A stretch of DNA of 64,000 bases from Hydrogenophaga sp. GTDB taxonomy: Bacteria; Pseudomonadota; Gammaproteobacteria; Burkholderiales; Burkholderiaceae_C. The notes beneath the pieces are model-generated. The model saw nothing but the letters and a program-made list of their open reading frames with translations, searched no databases and was not told where the DNA came from. The translations under genes and the position numbers were made by a program. The stretch lies in the NCBI GenBank assembly GCA_018333605.1, contig JAGXSV010000050.1:61739-125738 (forward strand). The letters are read 5' to 3'. Positions 52,734-61,318 of this stretch are shown piece by piece (the stretch's first letter is position 1; each line of letters starts with the position of its first letter).

Positions 52734-54466
52734 GTGTGTTTGAGTCCACCTGGACCCCCCACAGCCCGCAGGCCCAGCAGCGGCGAGAAGCCATGCTGGC
52801 TCGTGTGGCGCAGCTGCGCGCGCTGGAAGACCGCGCGGCGCAGGCCTCGGCAAAATCCAAACCGGTGTTTGACAAGCGCGGCCAGCTGCTGCCCCGCGAG
52901 CGCCTGGCGCTGCTGCTGGACCCGGGGGCGCCGTTTGTGCCCCTGTGTTCGCTGGCCGGTTTTTTGCAAGACACACCAGACCCCGACAAGTCTGTCCCCG
53001 GCGGCGGCATGCTGGCCGGCATGGGTTTCATCAGCGGCGTGCGCTGCATGGTGGTGGCCAGCGATTCGGGCATTGAAGCCGGTGCCATTCAGGCGCGCGG
53101 GCTGGAAAAGATTTTGCGCGTGCAAGACATCGCGCTGGAAAACAAGTTGCCCTTCATCCACCTGGTGGAAAGCGCGGGCGCCAACCTCACCAAATACAAG
53201 GTGGAAGGCTTTGTGCTCGGCGGCGCCTTGTTTCGCAACCTGGCGCGCCATTCGGCGGCGGGCTTGCCGGTCATCACGGTGCAGCACGGTTCGGGCACGG
53301 CTGGCGGGGCCTACATGCCGGGGCTCTCGGACGTGGTGATCATGGTGCGCGGCCGCTCGCGGGCGTTTCTGGCCGGGCCGCCACTGCTCATGGCAGCCAC
53401 CGGCGAGGTGGCCACAGAAGAAGAGCTGGGTGGGGCCGACATGCACACCAGCGTGTCGGGGCTGGGGGAGTATCTGGCGGAGGATGACCGGGAGGCGTTG
53501 GGGCTGGCGCGGTCGGTGGTGGGGCGGTTGGGATGGAACGCGCAGACCCTCACCCCAACCCTCTCCCGCCAGCGGGAGAGGGGGCAAGACATGCCCTCCG
53601 TTGACGGACAGCAAGGAAGCTTTTCCGGCGCGAGAGGCTTTTCACTCCCTCTCCCGCTGGCGGGAGAGGGTTGGGGTGAGGGTGCCCCCGCGCCCAGCTT
53701 CCCCGCCGAAGACCTCCTGTCCCTCATGCCCGCCCACCACCGCGAGCCGGTGGACATGCGCGAGGTCATGCTGCGCATCGCCGACGCGTCCGACATCCTC
53801 GAGTTCAAACCGCTTTACGGCGCGGCCACGGTGTGCGCGCAAGCCCGCATGGGTGGCCATGCGGTGGGCCTCATCAGCAACAACGGCCCGATCGACGTGG
53901 CCGGCGCCAACAAGGCCACGCACTTCATCCAGTGGATGTGCCAGCTCGGCCACCCGCTCATTTACCTGCAAAACACCACCGGCTACATGGTGGGCAAAGA
54001 CAGCGAGCAGGGCGGCATGATCAAGCACGGCAGCAAGATGATCCAGGCCGTGACCAACGCCACCGTGCCGCAAATCACCATCCAGTGCGGCGCGTCGTTT
54101 GGCGCGGGCAACTACGGCATGTGTGGCCGCGGTTACGCGCCCCGTTTTCTGTTCAGCTGGCCCAACGCGCGCGCCGCTGTGATGGGTGGCGAGCAGGCCG
54201 CGCGCACCATGCAGATCGTGGCCGAGGCCGGCATGGCGCGCAAAGGCATCACGCCCGACCCGGCGCAGATGCAAGCGCAGTTTGACCAGATCGTGAACGT
54301 GTTTGAAAGCCAGGCCGACGCGTTTTACACCAGCGGCCTGGTGCTCGACGACGGCGTGATCGACCCGCGCGACACGCGCGCCGTGCTGAGCTTTTGCCTG
54401 GACACCTGCGCCGAGGCCGCAGCGCACCAGCCCCGGCCCATGCAGTTTGGCGTGGCCCGCATGTGA
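52730..54466 (+). CDS. Acyl-CoA carboxylase, carboxyltransferase (beta) subunit with an in-frame REP doublet
   Basis: 578 residues. The subunit moves CO2 from carboxybiotin to an enoyl- or methylcrotonyl-type acyl-CoA. N-terminal half: GGGMLAGMGFISGVRCMVVASDSG and the oxyanion loop GSGTAGGAYMPG. C-terminal half: VGLISNNGPIDV, IYLQNTTGYMVGKDSEQGG and CGASFGAGNYGMCGRGY. It recalls AtuC/LiuB (geranyl- or 3-methylcrotonyl-CoA carboxylase). Residues 273-318 are not family sequence: they are a translated 138-bp palindromic repeat placed in the linker between the two halves. Without it the length is about 532, which is normal. It overlaps the SDR stop (ATGA). Confidence 0.92.
   Translation: MSVFESTWTPHSPQAQQRREAMLARVAQLRALEDRAAQASAKSKPVFDKRGQLLPRERLALLLDPGAPFVPLCSLAGFLQDTPDPDKSVPGGGMLAGMGFISGVRCMVVASDSGIEAGAIQARGLEKILRVQDIALENKLPFIHLVESAGANLTKYKVEGFVLGGALFRNLARHSAAGLPVITVQHGSGTAGGAYMPGLSDVVIMVRGRSRAFLAGPPLLMAATGEVATEEELGGADMHTSVSGLGEYLAEDDREALGLARSVVGRLGWNAQTLTPTLSRQRERGQDMPSVDGQQGSFSGARGFSLPLPLAGEGWGEGAPAPSFPAEDLLSLMPAHHREPVDMREVMLRIADASDILEFKPLYGAATVCAQARMGGHAVGLISNNGPIDVAGANKATHFIQWMCQLGHPLIYLQNTTGYMVGKDSEQGGMIKHGSKMIQAVTNATVPQITIQCGASFGAGNYGMCGRGYAPRFLFSWPNARAAVMGGEQAARTMQIVAEAGMARKGITPDPAQMQAQFDQIVNVFESQADAFYTSGLVLDDGVIDPRDTRAVLSFCLDTCAEAAAHQPRPMQFGVARM
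53546..53683. repeat. In-frame REP doublet (REPIN), 138 bp, inside the beta-subunit gene
   Basis: Two 37-bp segments (53546-53582 and 53647-53683) are exact reverse complements. Each is a hairpin (CCCTCTCCCGC with GCGGGAGAGGG) plus a TTGGGGTGAGGGT tail facing outward. A 64-bp middle separates them. Total length 138 = 46 codons and no stop falls in the reading frame. It inserts residues 273-318. Confidence 0.95.
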
Positions 54467-54501
54467 CCTGCCTTTTCCCCAAAAAATACCGGAGACCAGC
54501 C

Positions 54502-55677
54502 ATGCAATTCACCCATGAACACCGTGAAATCCAGAACACGCTCAAGCGCTTCATTCAAGACGAGATCAACCCGCATGTAGACGAATGGGAGGCCGCTGAA
54601 ATATTCCCCGCGCACGAGGTGTTCAAGGGGCTGGGCCAACTGGGCCTGCTCGGGCTGACCAAGCCCGAGGCCTTTGGCGGCGCCGGCCTGGACTACAGCT
54701 ACAGCCTGGCCATGGCCGAGGCGCTGGGCCACATTGACTGCGGCGGCGTGCCCATGGCCATTGGCGTGCAGACCGACATGGCCACGCCCGCGCTGGCCCG
54801 CTTTGGCAGCGACGAACTGCGCGCCCAGTTTCTGGCCCCGGCCATTGCCGGCGACATGGTGGGCTGCATTGGCGTGAGCGAGCCCGCCGCCGGCAGCGAC
54901 GTGGCCGGTATCAAAACGGTGGCCCGCAAAGACGGTGACGACTACGTCATCAGCGGGCAAAAAATGTGGATCACCAACAGCCTGCAGGCCGACTGGATGT
55001 GCATGCTGGTGAACACCAGCGACGGCCCCGCACACAAGAACAAAAGCCTGGTGATGGTGCCCATGCGCGAAAACGGCCGGCTGCTGCCCGGCATCGAAGT
55101 GGGAAAAAAAATCAAAAAGATCGGCATGAACAGCAGCGACACCGGCCTGATCTATTTCGACGAGGTGCGCGTGCCGCAGCGCTACCGCATTGGGCAAGAG
55201 GGCGCCGGTTTCATCTACCAGATGCAGCAGTTTCAGGAAGAGCGCCTGTGGTGTGCTGCCAGCACGCTGCAGAGCCTGAGCAACTGCATCCAGTGGACGG
55301 TGGACTGGGCGCACGAGCGCAAGCTGTTTGGCGCCACGCTGGCCGACCAGCAGTGGGTGCAGTTCAAGCTGGCCGAACTCAAGGCCGACGTGGAGAGCCT
55401 GCGCGCGCTCACCTACATGGCCTGCGAACACTATGTGGCCGGTGAAGATGTGACCGAATGGGCCACCATGGCCAAGCTCAAGGCCGGCCGGCTGAACCGC
55501 GTGGTGCCCGACACCTGCCTGCAGTTTTGGGGCGGCATGGGCTTCACCTGGGAAAACAAGGTGTCACGCATGTACCGCGACGGCCGCCTGGCCTCCATTG
55601 GCGGCGGGGCGGACGAGGTGATGCTGGGCATTCTGGCCAAAAGCATGGGGTTGCAAAAGACTCCCCCGCGCCGCTGA
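54502..55677 (+). CDS. Acyl-CoA dehydrogenase (AtuD-like)
   Basis: 391 residues. The sequence follows the AtuD (citronellyl-CoA dehydrogenase) pattern closely: INPHVDEWEAAEIFPAHEVF, GGVPMAIGVQTDMATPALAR, GCIGVSEPAAGSDVAG, MWITNS, and LQFWGGMGFTWENKVSRMYRD. ASIGGGADEVML is the usual ending. It introduces the alpha-beta double bond before carboxylation. GGAG is in front of the ATG at 54502. The last codons (TPPRR, stop) are formed by the edge of a C-rich palindromic repeat fragment at 55662-55690. Confidence 0.92.
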   Translation: MQFTHEHREIQNTLKRFIQDEINPHVDEWEAAEIFPAHEVFKGLGQLGLLGLTKPEAFGGAGLDYSYSLAMAEALGHIDCGGVPMAIGVQTDMATPALARFGSDELRAQFLAPAIAGDMVGCIGVSEPAAGSDVAGIKTVARKDGDDYVISGQKMWITNSLQADWMCMLVNTSDGPAHKNKSLVMVPMRENGRLLPGIEVGKKIKKIGMNSSDTGLIYFDEVRVPQRYRIGQEGAGFIYQMQQFQEERLWCAASTLQSLSNCIQWTVDWAHERKLFGATLADQQWVQFKLAELKADVESLRALTYMACEHYVAGEDVTEWATMAKLKAGRLNRVVPDTCLQFWGGMGFTWENKVSRMYRDGRLASIGGGADEVMLGILAKSMGLQKTPPRR

Positions 55678-55724
55678 CGCGGCTTCCCCCCGGTGAATGC
55701 ACTTCTATCTAACGGGTGATCCCA

Positions 55725-56531
55725 ATGAGCAATTTTCTGGTGGTGCGGCATGGCGATGTGGAGCGTTGGACGCTGAACGATCCAGCGACCCGCAACGCCC
55801 TGAACGACAGCATGGTGGTGGCGCTGTTTGAAGCGTGCCTGCGCGCCAAGCACGACGAGACGCTGCGCGTGGTCGTGCTCACCGGCGCGGCTGGCGCTTT
55901 TTGTGCCGGGGGCAGCCTGGGCGGTTTTGCCAGCGCCATTGGCCAGCCCTTGCAGCCCGGTGAAACCGACCCGCTGCTGGCCGTGAACCGCAGCTTTGGC
56001 GACGTGTTGCACACCCTGAGCGAGCTGCCGCAACTGCTGGTGTGCGCGGTGGACGGCCCGGCCATGGGCGGTGGTTTGGGCCTGGTGTGTTGCGCCGACC
56101 ACGTGATTGCCACCGAGCGCTCGGTGTTGGGCACACCCGAGGTCACGCTGGGCCTGCCACCGGCCCAAATTGCGCCCTTTGTGTGGATGCGCCTGGGCGA
56201 CGCCGCGGCCCGCCAGTGCCTGCTGCAAGGGCGCCGCTGGCGGGCCGCCGAGGCCAAGAGCCTGGGGCTGGTGAACGACCTGGCCGCCGACGGCGCGCTG
56301 GAAGCCGCGCTGCACGACACCCTGCAACACCTGAACCACGCCGCACCCGGTGCCGTGGCCAGCACCAAGCGGCTGCTGCAGCGCCTGCGCGGCCTCGTGC
56401 CCGACCTGCGTGACGAAGCGGCGCTGGCCTTTGCCGCCGCGCTGCGCGGCCCCGAGGCCGAAGCCGGCCTGGGGGCCTTTGCCCGCAAGCAGCCAGCGCC
56501 CTGGCTGAACTCCGTGAAGGACGGCGCATGA
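55725..56531 (+). CDS. Enoyl-CoA hydratase family protein (AtuE/LiuC-like)
   Basis: 268 residues, crotonase fold: LNDPATRNALNDSM, FCAGGSLGGFA and AVDGPAMGGGLGLVCCADHVIA for the oxyanion hole, and TPEVTLGLPPAQIAPFV around the catalytic Glu. In atu/liu operons this enzyme hydrates the carboxylated glutaconyl-CoA. ATG 55725 is preferred; a GTG at 55716 is in frame. The stop overlaps the alpha-subunit start (ATGA). Confidence 0.9.
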   Translation: MSNFLVVRHGDVERWTLNDPATRNALNDSMVVALFEACLRAKHDETLRVVVLTGAAGAFCAGGSLGGFASAIGQPLQPGETDPLLAVNRSFGDVLHTLSELPQLLVCAVDGPAMGGGLGLVCCADHVIATERSVLGTPEVTLGLPPAQIAPFVWMRLGDAAARQCLLQGRRWRAAEAKSLGLVNDLAADGALEAALHDTLQHLNHAAPGAVASTKRLLQRLRGLVPDLRDEAALAFAAALRGPEAEAGLGAFARKQPAPWLNSVKDGA

Positions 56532-58894
56532 AACGCCTGCTGATGGCCAATCGGGGTGAAATCGCCCGTCGCATCATCCGCACCGCCCACGCCATGGGTA
56601 TCGACACCGTGGCCGTGTATTCCGACGCCGACCGCGATGCCCTGCACGTGCGCGAGGCCACCACCGCCGTGGCGCTGGGTGGTCTGAGCGCGGCCGATTC
56701 GTATCTGCGGGCAGACCTGCTGCTGGCCGCTGCACGCGCCACCGGTGCCGACGCGGTGCACCCCGGCTACGGTTTTCTGAGCGAAGACGCCGCGTTCGCC
56801 CAGGCCGTGGTGGACGCGGGGCTGGTCTGGGTCGGGCCACCGCCGGCGGCCATTCGCGCACTGGGCAGCAAGTCGGGCGCCAAGGCCCTGGCACAGGCGC
56901 ACGGCGTGCCCTGCCTGCCGGGTTACGCCGGCGCCGACCAAAGCCCCGAGGTGTTTGAAGCCGAGGCCGCGCGTCTGGGCTTTCCGCTCATGGTGAAGGC
57001 GGTGGCCGGCGGCGGCGGGCGCGGCATGCGCCTGGTGACCGACATGGCCCAGCTGCGCCCCGCGCTGCACAGCGCCCGCTCGGAAGCCCTGGCCGGTTTT
57101 GGCAACGGCGACCTGCTGATCGAACGCGCCCTGCTGCGCCCGCGCCATGTGGAAGTGCAGGTGTTTGCCGACGCGCACGGCCACTGCATCCACCTGGGTG
57201 AGCGCGACTGTTCGGTGCAGCGCCGGCACCAAAAAATCATTGAAGAAGCCCCGAGCCCGGCGGTGTCGCCCGCGCTGCGCGCCGAGCTGGGTCGCTGCGC
57301 CGTGGCGCTGGCGCAGGCGGCGGGTTATGTGGGCGCGGGCACGGTGGAGTTTTTGCTGGATGAGGGGCACGGGGAGAGCCCTCACTCCAGCCCTCTCCCG
57401 CACGCGGGAGAGGGCGCAAGGCAGGGTTTCGCCGCCGGGTCGCCCCAAGGCGAAACAGCCCCCTTGGGGGGCAGCGAGCCGCGCAGCGGCGCAGCGTGGG
57501 GGCCAAGTTTCGCCGCTGGGCCGCCCCAAGGCGAAACAGCCCCCTTGGGGGGCAGCGAGCCGCGCAGCGGCGCAGCGTGGGGGCCAAGTTTCGCCGCTGG
57601 GCCGCCCCAAGGCGAAACAGCCCCCTTGGGGGGCAGCGAGCCGCGCAGCGGCGCAGCGTGGGGGCCAAGTTTCGCCGCTGGGCCGCCCCAAGGCGAAACA
57701 GCCCCCTTGGGGGGCAGCGAGCCGCGCAGCGGCGCAGCGTGGGGGCATACGTTTTACTTGATGGAGATGAACACGCGCCTGCAGGTGGAGCACCCCGTCA
57801 CCGAAATGCTCACGGGCCTCGACCTGGTCGAATGGCAACTGCGCATCGCCCGCGGCGAGCCGTTGCCGCTCACGCAAGACCAGGTGCGCTGGCACGGCCA
57901 TGCCATTGAAGTGCGCCTGTGCGCCGAAGACGACGACCACACGCCCCACACCGGCCGCGTGCGCCATTTCAGCGCACCCGCAGCGGCACCCGGCCTGCGT
58001 TTTGACCACGCGCTGGAAACCGGCAGCAGCGTCACCCCGTTTTACGACGCCATGCTGGGCAAGCTGATGGCCCACGCGCCCACCCGCGACGAAGCCATTG
58101 ACCGCCTGGGCCACGCGCTGGCGCACACCCAGGTGCTGGGCCTGCCCACCAACCGCGCCTTTCTGGCCAGTTGTTTGCAGCACCCGGTGTTTCGCGCGGG
58201 CGCGGCGCTCATTCCGTTTCTGGCCGACCACGGCCCCACCGTGCGCGCCGCCCTGCAACCCACACCCGCCGCGCGGGTGGTGGCCGCGCGGGTGGTGGCC
58301 GCGCTGGCCGCGCTCTACGCTGATGCCACCCCGGCCGCCGTGCTGCCCAGCCCCTACGCGCGCAGCCTGCGCTGGCGGGTGGGTGCCGCCACCCTGGCAC
58401 TCAGCGTGCAAGAAACCGGCGGTGGCGCGGTGCGGGTGGTGTTGGACGAGCAGACCCATCTGGCCCAGCTGCAAGCCGGCCTTGCGGGCGAGCGCTGCAT
58501 CACGCTGGACGGCGTGAGCTGGCAGGCCCGTGCCGTGGCGCTGGGGCTGGTGGGTGGTGTTCCGCACTGGCATGTGCAGGTCAGCGGCGGTTCACTGCCC
58601 GCAGGGCAGGGCAGCCAAGACCTGTGGCTGGACGACCTGAGCTTTGCCCCGCGCGGAGCCGCAGGCGGTGCCACCGCAGGGCGCGAACTGCGTGCCCCTT
58701 TCAACGGCAAGCTGCTGACCCTGCACGCCCAGGTGGGCGACACCGTGGCGCGCGGTGCGCCGCTGCTGGTCATTGAGTCCATGAAGCTCGAACACACCCT
58801 GGCCGCGCCGCGCGACGGCACGGTGGAAAGCCTGCACGCAGCGGTGGGCCAGCAAGTCACGCCCGGCCAGTTGCTGGTCACCTTTGGGCACTGA
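56528..58894 (+). CDS. Acyl-CoA carboxylase, biotin-carboxylase/BCCP (alpha) subunit with an in-frame repeat insertion
   Basis: 788 residues; the family is usually about 660-670. Biotin-carboxylase domain: MANRGEIARRIIRTAHAMG, HPGYGFLSEDA, the ATP loop KAVAGGGGRGMRLV, HLGERDCSVQRRHQK and, after the insertion, MEMNTRLQVEHPVTE with the catalytic Arg. The C-terminal biotinyl domain has ESMKLEHT with the biotin Lys. Residues about 282-406 (some 125) are foreign: a REP palindrome and four 27-residue repeats placed between EFLLDE and FYLMEMNTR, i.e. in the hairpin that leads into the active-site strand. It may still fold if the insert loops out, or it may be inactive. Confidence 0.92.
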   Translation: MKRLLMANRGEIARRIIRTAHAMGIDTVAVYSDADRDALHVREATTAVALGGLSAADSYLRADLLLAAARATGADAVHPGYGFLSEDAAFAQAVVDAGLVWVGPPPAAIRALGSKSGAKALAQAHGVPCLPGYAGADQSPEVFEAEAARLGFPLMVKAVAGGGGRGMRLVTDMAQLRPALHSARSEALAGFGNGDLLIERALLRPRHVEVQVFADAHGHCIHLGERDCSVQRRHQKIIEEAPSPAVSPALRAELGRCAVALAQAAGYVGAGTVEFLLDEGHGESPHSSPLPHAGEGARQGFAAGSPQGETAPLGGSEPRSGAAWGPSFAAGPPQGETAPLGGSEPRSGAAWGPSFAAGPPQGETAPLGGSEPRSGAAWGPSFAAGPPQGETAPLGGSEPRSGAAWGHTFYLMEMNTRLQVEHPVTEMLTGLDLVEWQLRIARGEPLPLTQDQVRWHGHAIEVRLCAEDDDHTPHTGRVRHFSAPAAAPGLRFDHALETGSSVTPFYDAMLGKLMAHAPTRDEAIDRLGHALAHTQVLGLPTNRAFLASCLQHPVFRAGAALIPFLADHGPTVRAALQPTPAARVVAARVVAALAALYADATPAAVLPSPYARSLRWRVGAATLALSVQETGGGAVRVVLDEQTHLAQLQAGLAGERCITLDGVSWQARAVALGLVGGVPHWHVQVSGGSLPAGQGSQDLWLDDLSFAPRGAAGGATAGRELRAPFNGKLLTLHAQVGDTVARGAPLLVIESMKLEHTLAAPRDGTVESLHAAVGQQVTPGQLLVTFGH
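57379..57414. repeat. REP palindrome at the left of the alpha-subunit insertion
   Basis: CCCTCACTCCAG tail followed by the hairpin CCCTCTCCCGC-AC-GCGGGAGAGGG. Same family as 53546-53683 and 31482-31880. It is translated as SPLPHAGEG. Confidence 0.9.
57427..57746. repeat. Tandem array of 81-bp units (about four copies), in frame
   Basis: Units begin at 57427, 57508, 57589 and 57670. Copies 2-4 are essentially identical, copy 1 has two early changes and copy 4 stops just short. Each encodes 27 residues (PSFAAGPPQGETAPLGGSEP then RSGAAWG). The unit contains CCCCCTTGGGGGG and GCGCAGCGGCGCAGCG palindromic parts, the same build as the intergenic repeats at 28920 and 33122. Confidence 0.95.
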
Positions 58895-58938
58895 TCGACA
58901 TGCCTTTCAAGGTGTTCTCACCCGCCCGCCTTGGCTGG

Positions 58939-59075
58939 TCCCTTCCCCCGCTGGGGGAAGGCCGGGATGGGGGCCGGCGCGCGAAAGCATGGGCACACCG
59001 AACAACACTTTTTCTTGGCCTGTGCCCCGGCGCCGGGAGAGCCCCCACCCCAACCCTCCCCCAGCGGGGGAGGGA
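58939..59075. repeat. Intergenic REP doublet after the alpha-subunit gene
   Basis: Hairpin CCTTCCCCCGCTGGGGGAAGG (left) and the inverted CCCTCCCCCAGCGGGGGAGGG (right) have outward tails (GGGATGGGGGC and GCCCCCACCCC). Total about 137 bp, close to the 138-bp doublet in the beta-subunit gene, though the arms are less exact. Confidence 0.8.
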
Positions 59076-59135
59076 GGTAGGCACCGCACAGCCCGCCACC
59101 CTCTCACCAAACCGCTTTAACCCAAGGCCCAATGC

Positions 59136-60302
59136 ATGAGCCACCCCAGCCCCGACGGCTTCACCGCCGAAGACCGCAGCGCCCTCATCGACACCGTGCG
59201 CCGCTTTGCCACCCAGGCCATTGCGCCCCACGTGAGCGCTTGGGACGACGCGGGCGAAATCCCGCGCACGCTCTATGGCGACGCCGCCCGGCTGGGCCTG
59301 CTCGGCCTGGGCTACCCCGAGGCGTTGGGCGGCACGCCCGCGCCCTGGTCGGTGCGCAACGCCATGTCGCACACCCTGGCCCGCCACGGCGGCAGCGGCG
59401 GTGTCATGGCCAGCCTGTTTTCACACAACATCGGCTTGCCACCCCTGCTGGCCCACGGCACGCCCGAGCAGCAGGCCGAGATCATTCCGCCCGTTTTGCG
59501 CGGTGACCACATCGCCGCGCTGGGCATCACCGAGCCCGGCGGCGGGTCGGACGTGGCCAGCCTGCGCACCACCGCCCGGCTCGACGGTGGCGACTATGTG
59601 GTCAACGGTGAAAAAGTGTTCATCACCTCCGGTATGCGCGCCGACTGGATCGCGCTCGCCGTGCGCACCGACCTGCAAAGCCAGGGCGCCAGCGGCATTT
59701 CCATGCTCATGGTGCCCGGCCATTCGCCCGGCATCTCGCGCAGCCCGCTGCGCAAAATGGGCTGGCACTGCTCCGACACCGCCCACCTGCGGTTTGACGG
59801 CGTGCGCGTGCCCGCGCGCTACCTGCTGGCCCAAGAAGGTGCCGGCTTTCGCATCATCATGGGCAACTTCAACGGCGAGCGCCTGGCCCTGGCCGCCATG
59901 GCGCTGGGTTTTGCCCAGGCCTGCTTTGATGAAGCGCTGGCCTGGGCCCGCCAGCGCCACACCTTCGGCGCCGCCCTCATCGAACGCCAGGCCGTTCGCC
60001 ACAAGTTCATGGACATGCAAATGCGCATCGCCAGCACCCAGGCCTGGGTGGGCGCGCTGGGCGCCCGTGCCGATGCCGGCGACCAGGGAACGGATTGGGT
60101 GGCGCAGGTCTGTCTGCTCAAAAACCACGCCACCCAGACCATGCAGTTTTGTGCCGACGCCGCCGTGCAACTGCTCGGCGGCATGGGCTACATGCACGGC
60201 ACCACCAGCGAACGCATCTACCGCGAAGTCAAGGTCATGATGATCGGTGGCGGCGCTGAAGACATCATGAAAGAACTCGCTGCCCGGCAATTGGGCCTGT
60301 GA
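59136..60302 (+). CDS. Acyl-CoA dehydrogenase (second of the operon)
   Basis: 388 residues. LGITEPGGGSDVASLRTTA, KVFITSGMRADWIALAVRT, MGWHCSDTAHLRFDGVRVP and LLGGMGYMHGTTSERIYREV are standard; IMIGGGAEDIM-type ending is present. It resembles short/branched acyl-CoA dehydrogenases of the AtuH/AcdA kind rather than the upstream AtuD-like enzyme. A REP doublet lies before it, so it may be on a separate transcript. Confidence 0.9.
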   Translation: MSHPSPDGFTAEDRSALIDTVRRFATQAIAPHVSAWDDAGEIPRTLYGDAARLGLLGLGYPEALGGTPAPWSVRNAMSHTLARHGGSGGVMASLFSHNIGLPPLLAHGTPEQQAEIIPPVLRGDHIAALGITEPGGGSDVASLRTTARLDGGDYVVNGEKVFITSGMRADWIALAVRTDLQSQGASGISMLMVPGHSPGISRSPLRKMGWHCSDTAHLRFDGVRVPARYLLAQEGAGFRIIMGNFNGERLALAAMALGFAQACFDEALAWARQRHTFGAALIERQAVRHKFMDMQMRIASTQAWVGALGARADAGDQGTDWVAQVCLLKNHATQTMQFCADAAVQLLGGMGYMHGTTSERIYREVKVMMIGGGAEDIMKELAARQLGL

Positions 60303-60337
60303 AGCCCCGGCGGTTCACCATCCGACACAATCACCCC

Positions 60338-60820
60338 ATGACCAAAACGATCACCCTGCCTGCCGAGTTCGAACCCGAGTTCATTGCGGGCCTCAAAGCC
60401 ATCTTTGAAGAAAAAATCGTCTTCAACCAGGTGCTCGGCCTGAAGATCACCAGCGTCCTGCCCGCACGCGTCACCGCCCGTATCGACATGAAGCCCGATC
60501 TGGTGGGCCACTACAGCTACAACCGCATCCACGGCGGCGTCATCAGCGCCGGGCTCGACGCCATGGGCGGCCTCGCCTGCATGGCCGCCATTGGCGCGCG
60601 CCACATGGACGAAGCGCCTGAACAACGCCTGCACCGCTTCGGCAAACTCGGCACCATCGACCTGCGCATCGACTACCTGCGCCCCGGCATCGGCAGCCAC
60701 TTTGAACTGCGCGCCGAAGTCATGCGCCTGGGCTCGCGCGTGGCCTCCACCCGCATGGAATTTCTGGGGCCAGACGGCAAGCTGCTGTCGTGCGGCTCGG
60801 GTGCTTACATCGTGTCGTGA
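60338..60820 (+). CDS. Hotdog-fold thioesterase (PaaI/YigI-like)
   Basis: 160 residues. A single hotdog: VFNQVLGLKITSVLPARVTARI, then HYSYNRIHGGVISAGLDAMGG with the HGGV turn of the 4HBT family, and LRIDYLRPGIGSHFELRAEV. It likely clears acyl-CoA from the CoA pool for the operon above. The ATG at 60338 follows the ACAD stop by 35 bp. Confidence 0.87.
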   Translation: MTKTITLPAEFEPEFIAGLKAIFEEKIVFNQVLGLKITSVLPARVTARIDMKPDLVGHYSYNRIHGGVISAGLDAMGGLACMAAIGARHMDEAPEQRLHRFGKLGTIDLRIDYLRPGIGSHFELRAEVMRLGSRVASTRMEFLGPDGKLLSCGSGAYIVS

Positions 60821-60825
60821 GCAGC

Positions 60826-61269
60826 ATGCCACCTTCCATACCAGCCATGGCGCGCGGGCTGAGCGTGCCCAAGCCGCTGCGGCGCCAGCGTCTGCTGCGC
60901 GCGGCCCGCCTGCTCTGGGCCGCGCCCAACACGCTCATTGGCCTGGCGATGGGTCTGCTGCTGTTGCCGCTGGGCGCACGCATTCGGCGCGTTGGCGGTG
61001 CGCTCGAAATCGCCGCCTTGCCCCGGCCACCCCGGCGCCCCTGGCCGTTCGCCGCCATCACCTTCGGCCACGTCATTTTGGGCACCCACGCGCAAGCGCT
61101 GGAACGCCTGCGCGCGCATGAGCAGGTGCACGTGTGCCAGTGCGAGCGCTGGGGCCCGCTGTTTTTGCCGGCTTACCTGCTCGCCGGCGCCTGGCAGGGA
61201 CTGCGGGGGCGGGATGTGTATTGGGACAACCCGTTTGAGGTAGAGGCTCGGCGGGTTGGCGGTTGTTGA
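60826..61269 (+). CDS. Uncharacterised membrane-associated protein with HEQVHVCQCERWG motif
   Basis: 147 residues. One or two hydrophobic segments (NTLIGLAMGLLLLPLGA and, near the end, PLFLPAYLLAGA). The middle AHEQVHVCQCERWG has a HEQxH that looks like a zinc-peptidase motif (HExxH). The start is uncertain: GTG 60817 overlaps the previous stop (GTGA); ATG 60826 is used here. I do not know a named family for it. Confidence 0.7.
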   Translation: MPPSIPAMARGLSVPKPLRRQRLLRAARLLWAAPNTLIGLAMGLLLLPLGARIRRVGGALEIAALPRPPRRPWPFAAITFGHVILGTHAQALERLRAHEQVHVCQCERWGPLFLPAYLLAGAWQGLRGRDVYWDNPFEVEARRVGGC

Positions 61270-61318
61270 GTGACTGGGTGCGTTGCCGTCCGCCGCGCAT
61301 GCTCCGCAAAGCGGTCGC

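Noticed and set aside
57427..57746. CRISPR-like array
   Set aside because: The 81-bp units are contiguous with no unique spacers and lie inside a reading frame.
55709..58573. A 954-codon minus-strand open frame opposite the hydratase and biotin-carboxylase genes
   Set aside because: Antisense of two conserved genes; the repeat array is open on both strands and lengthens it artificially.
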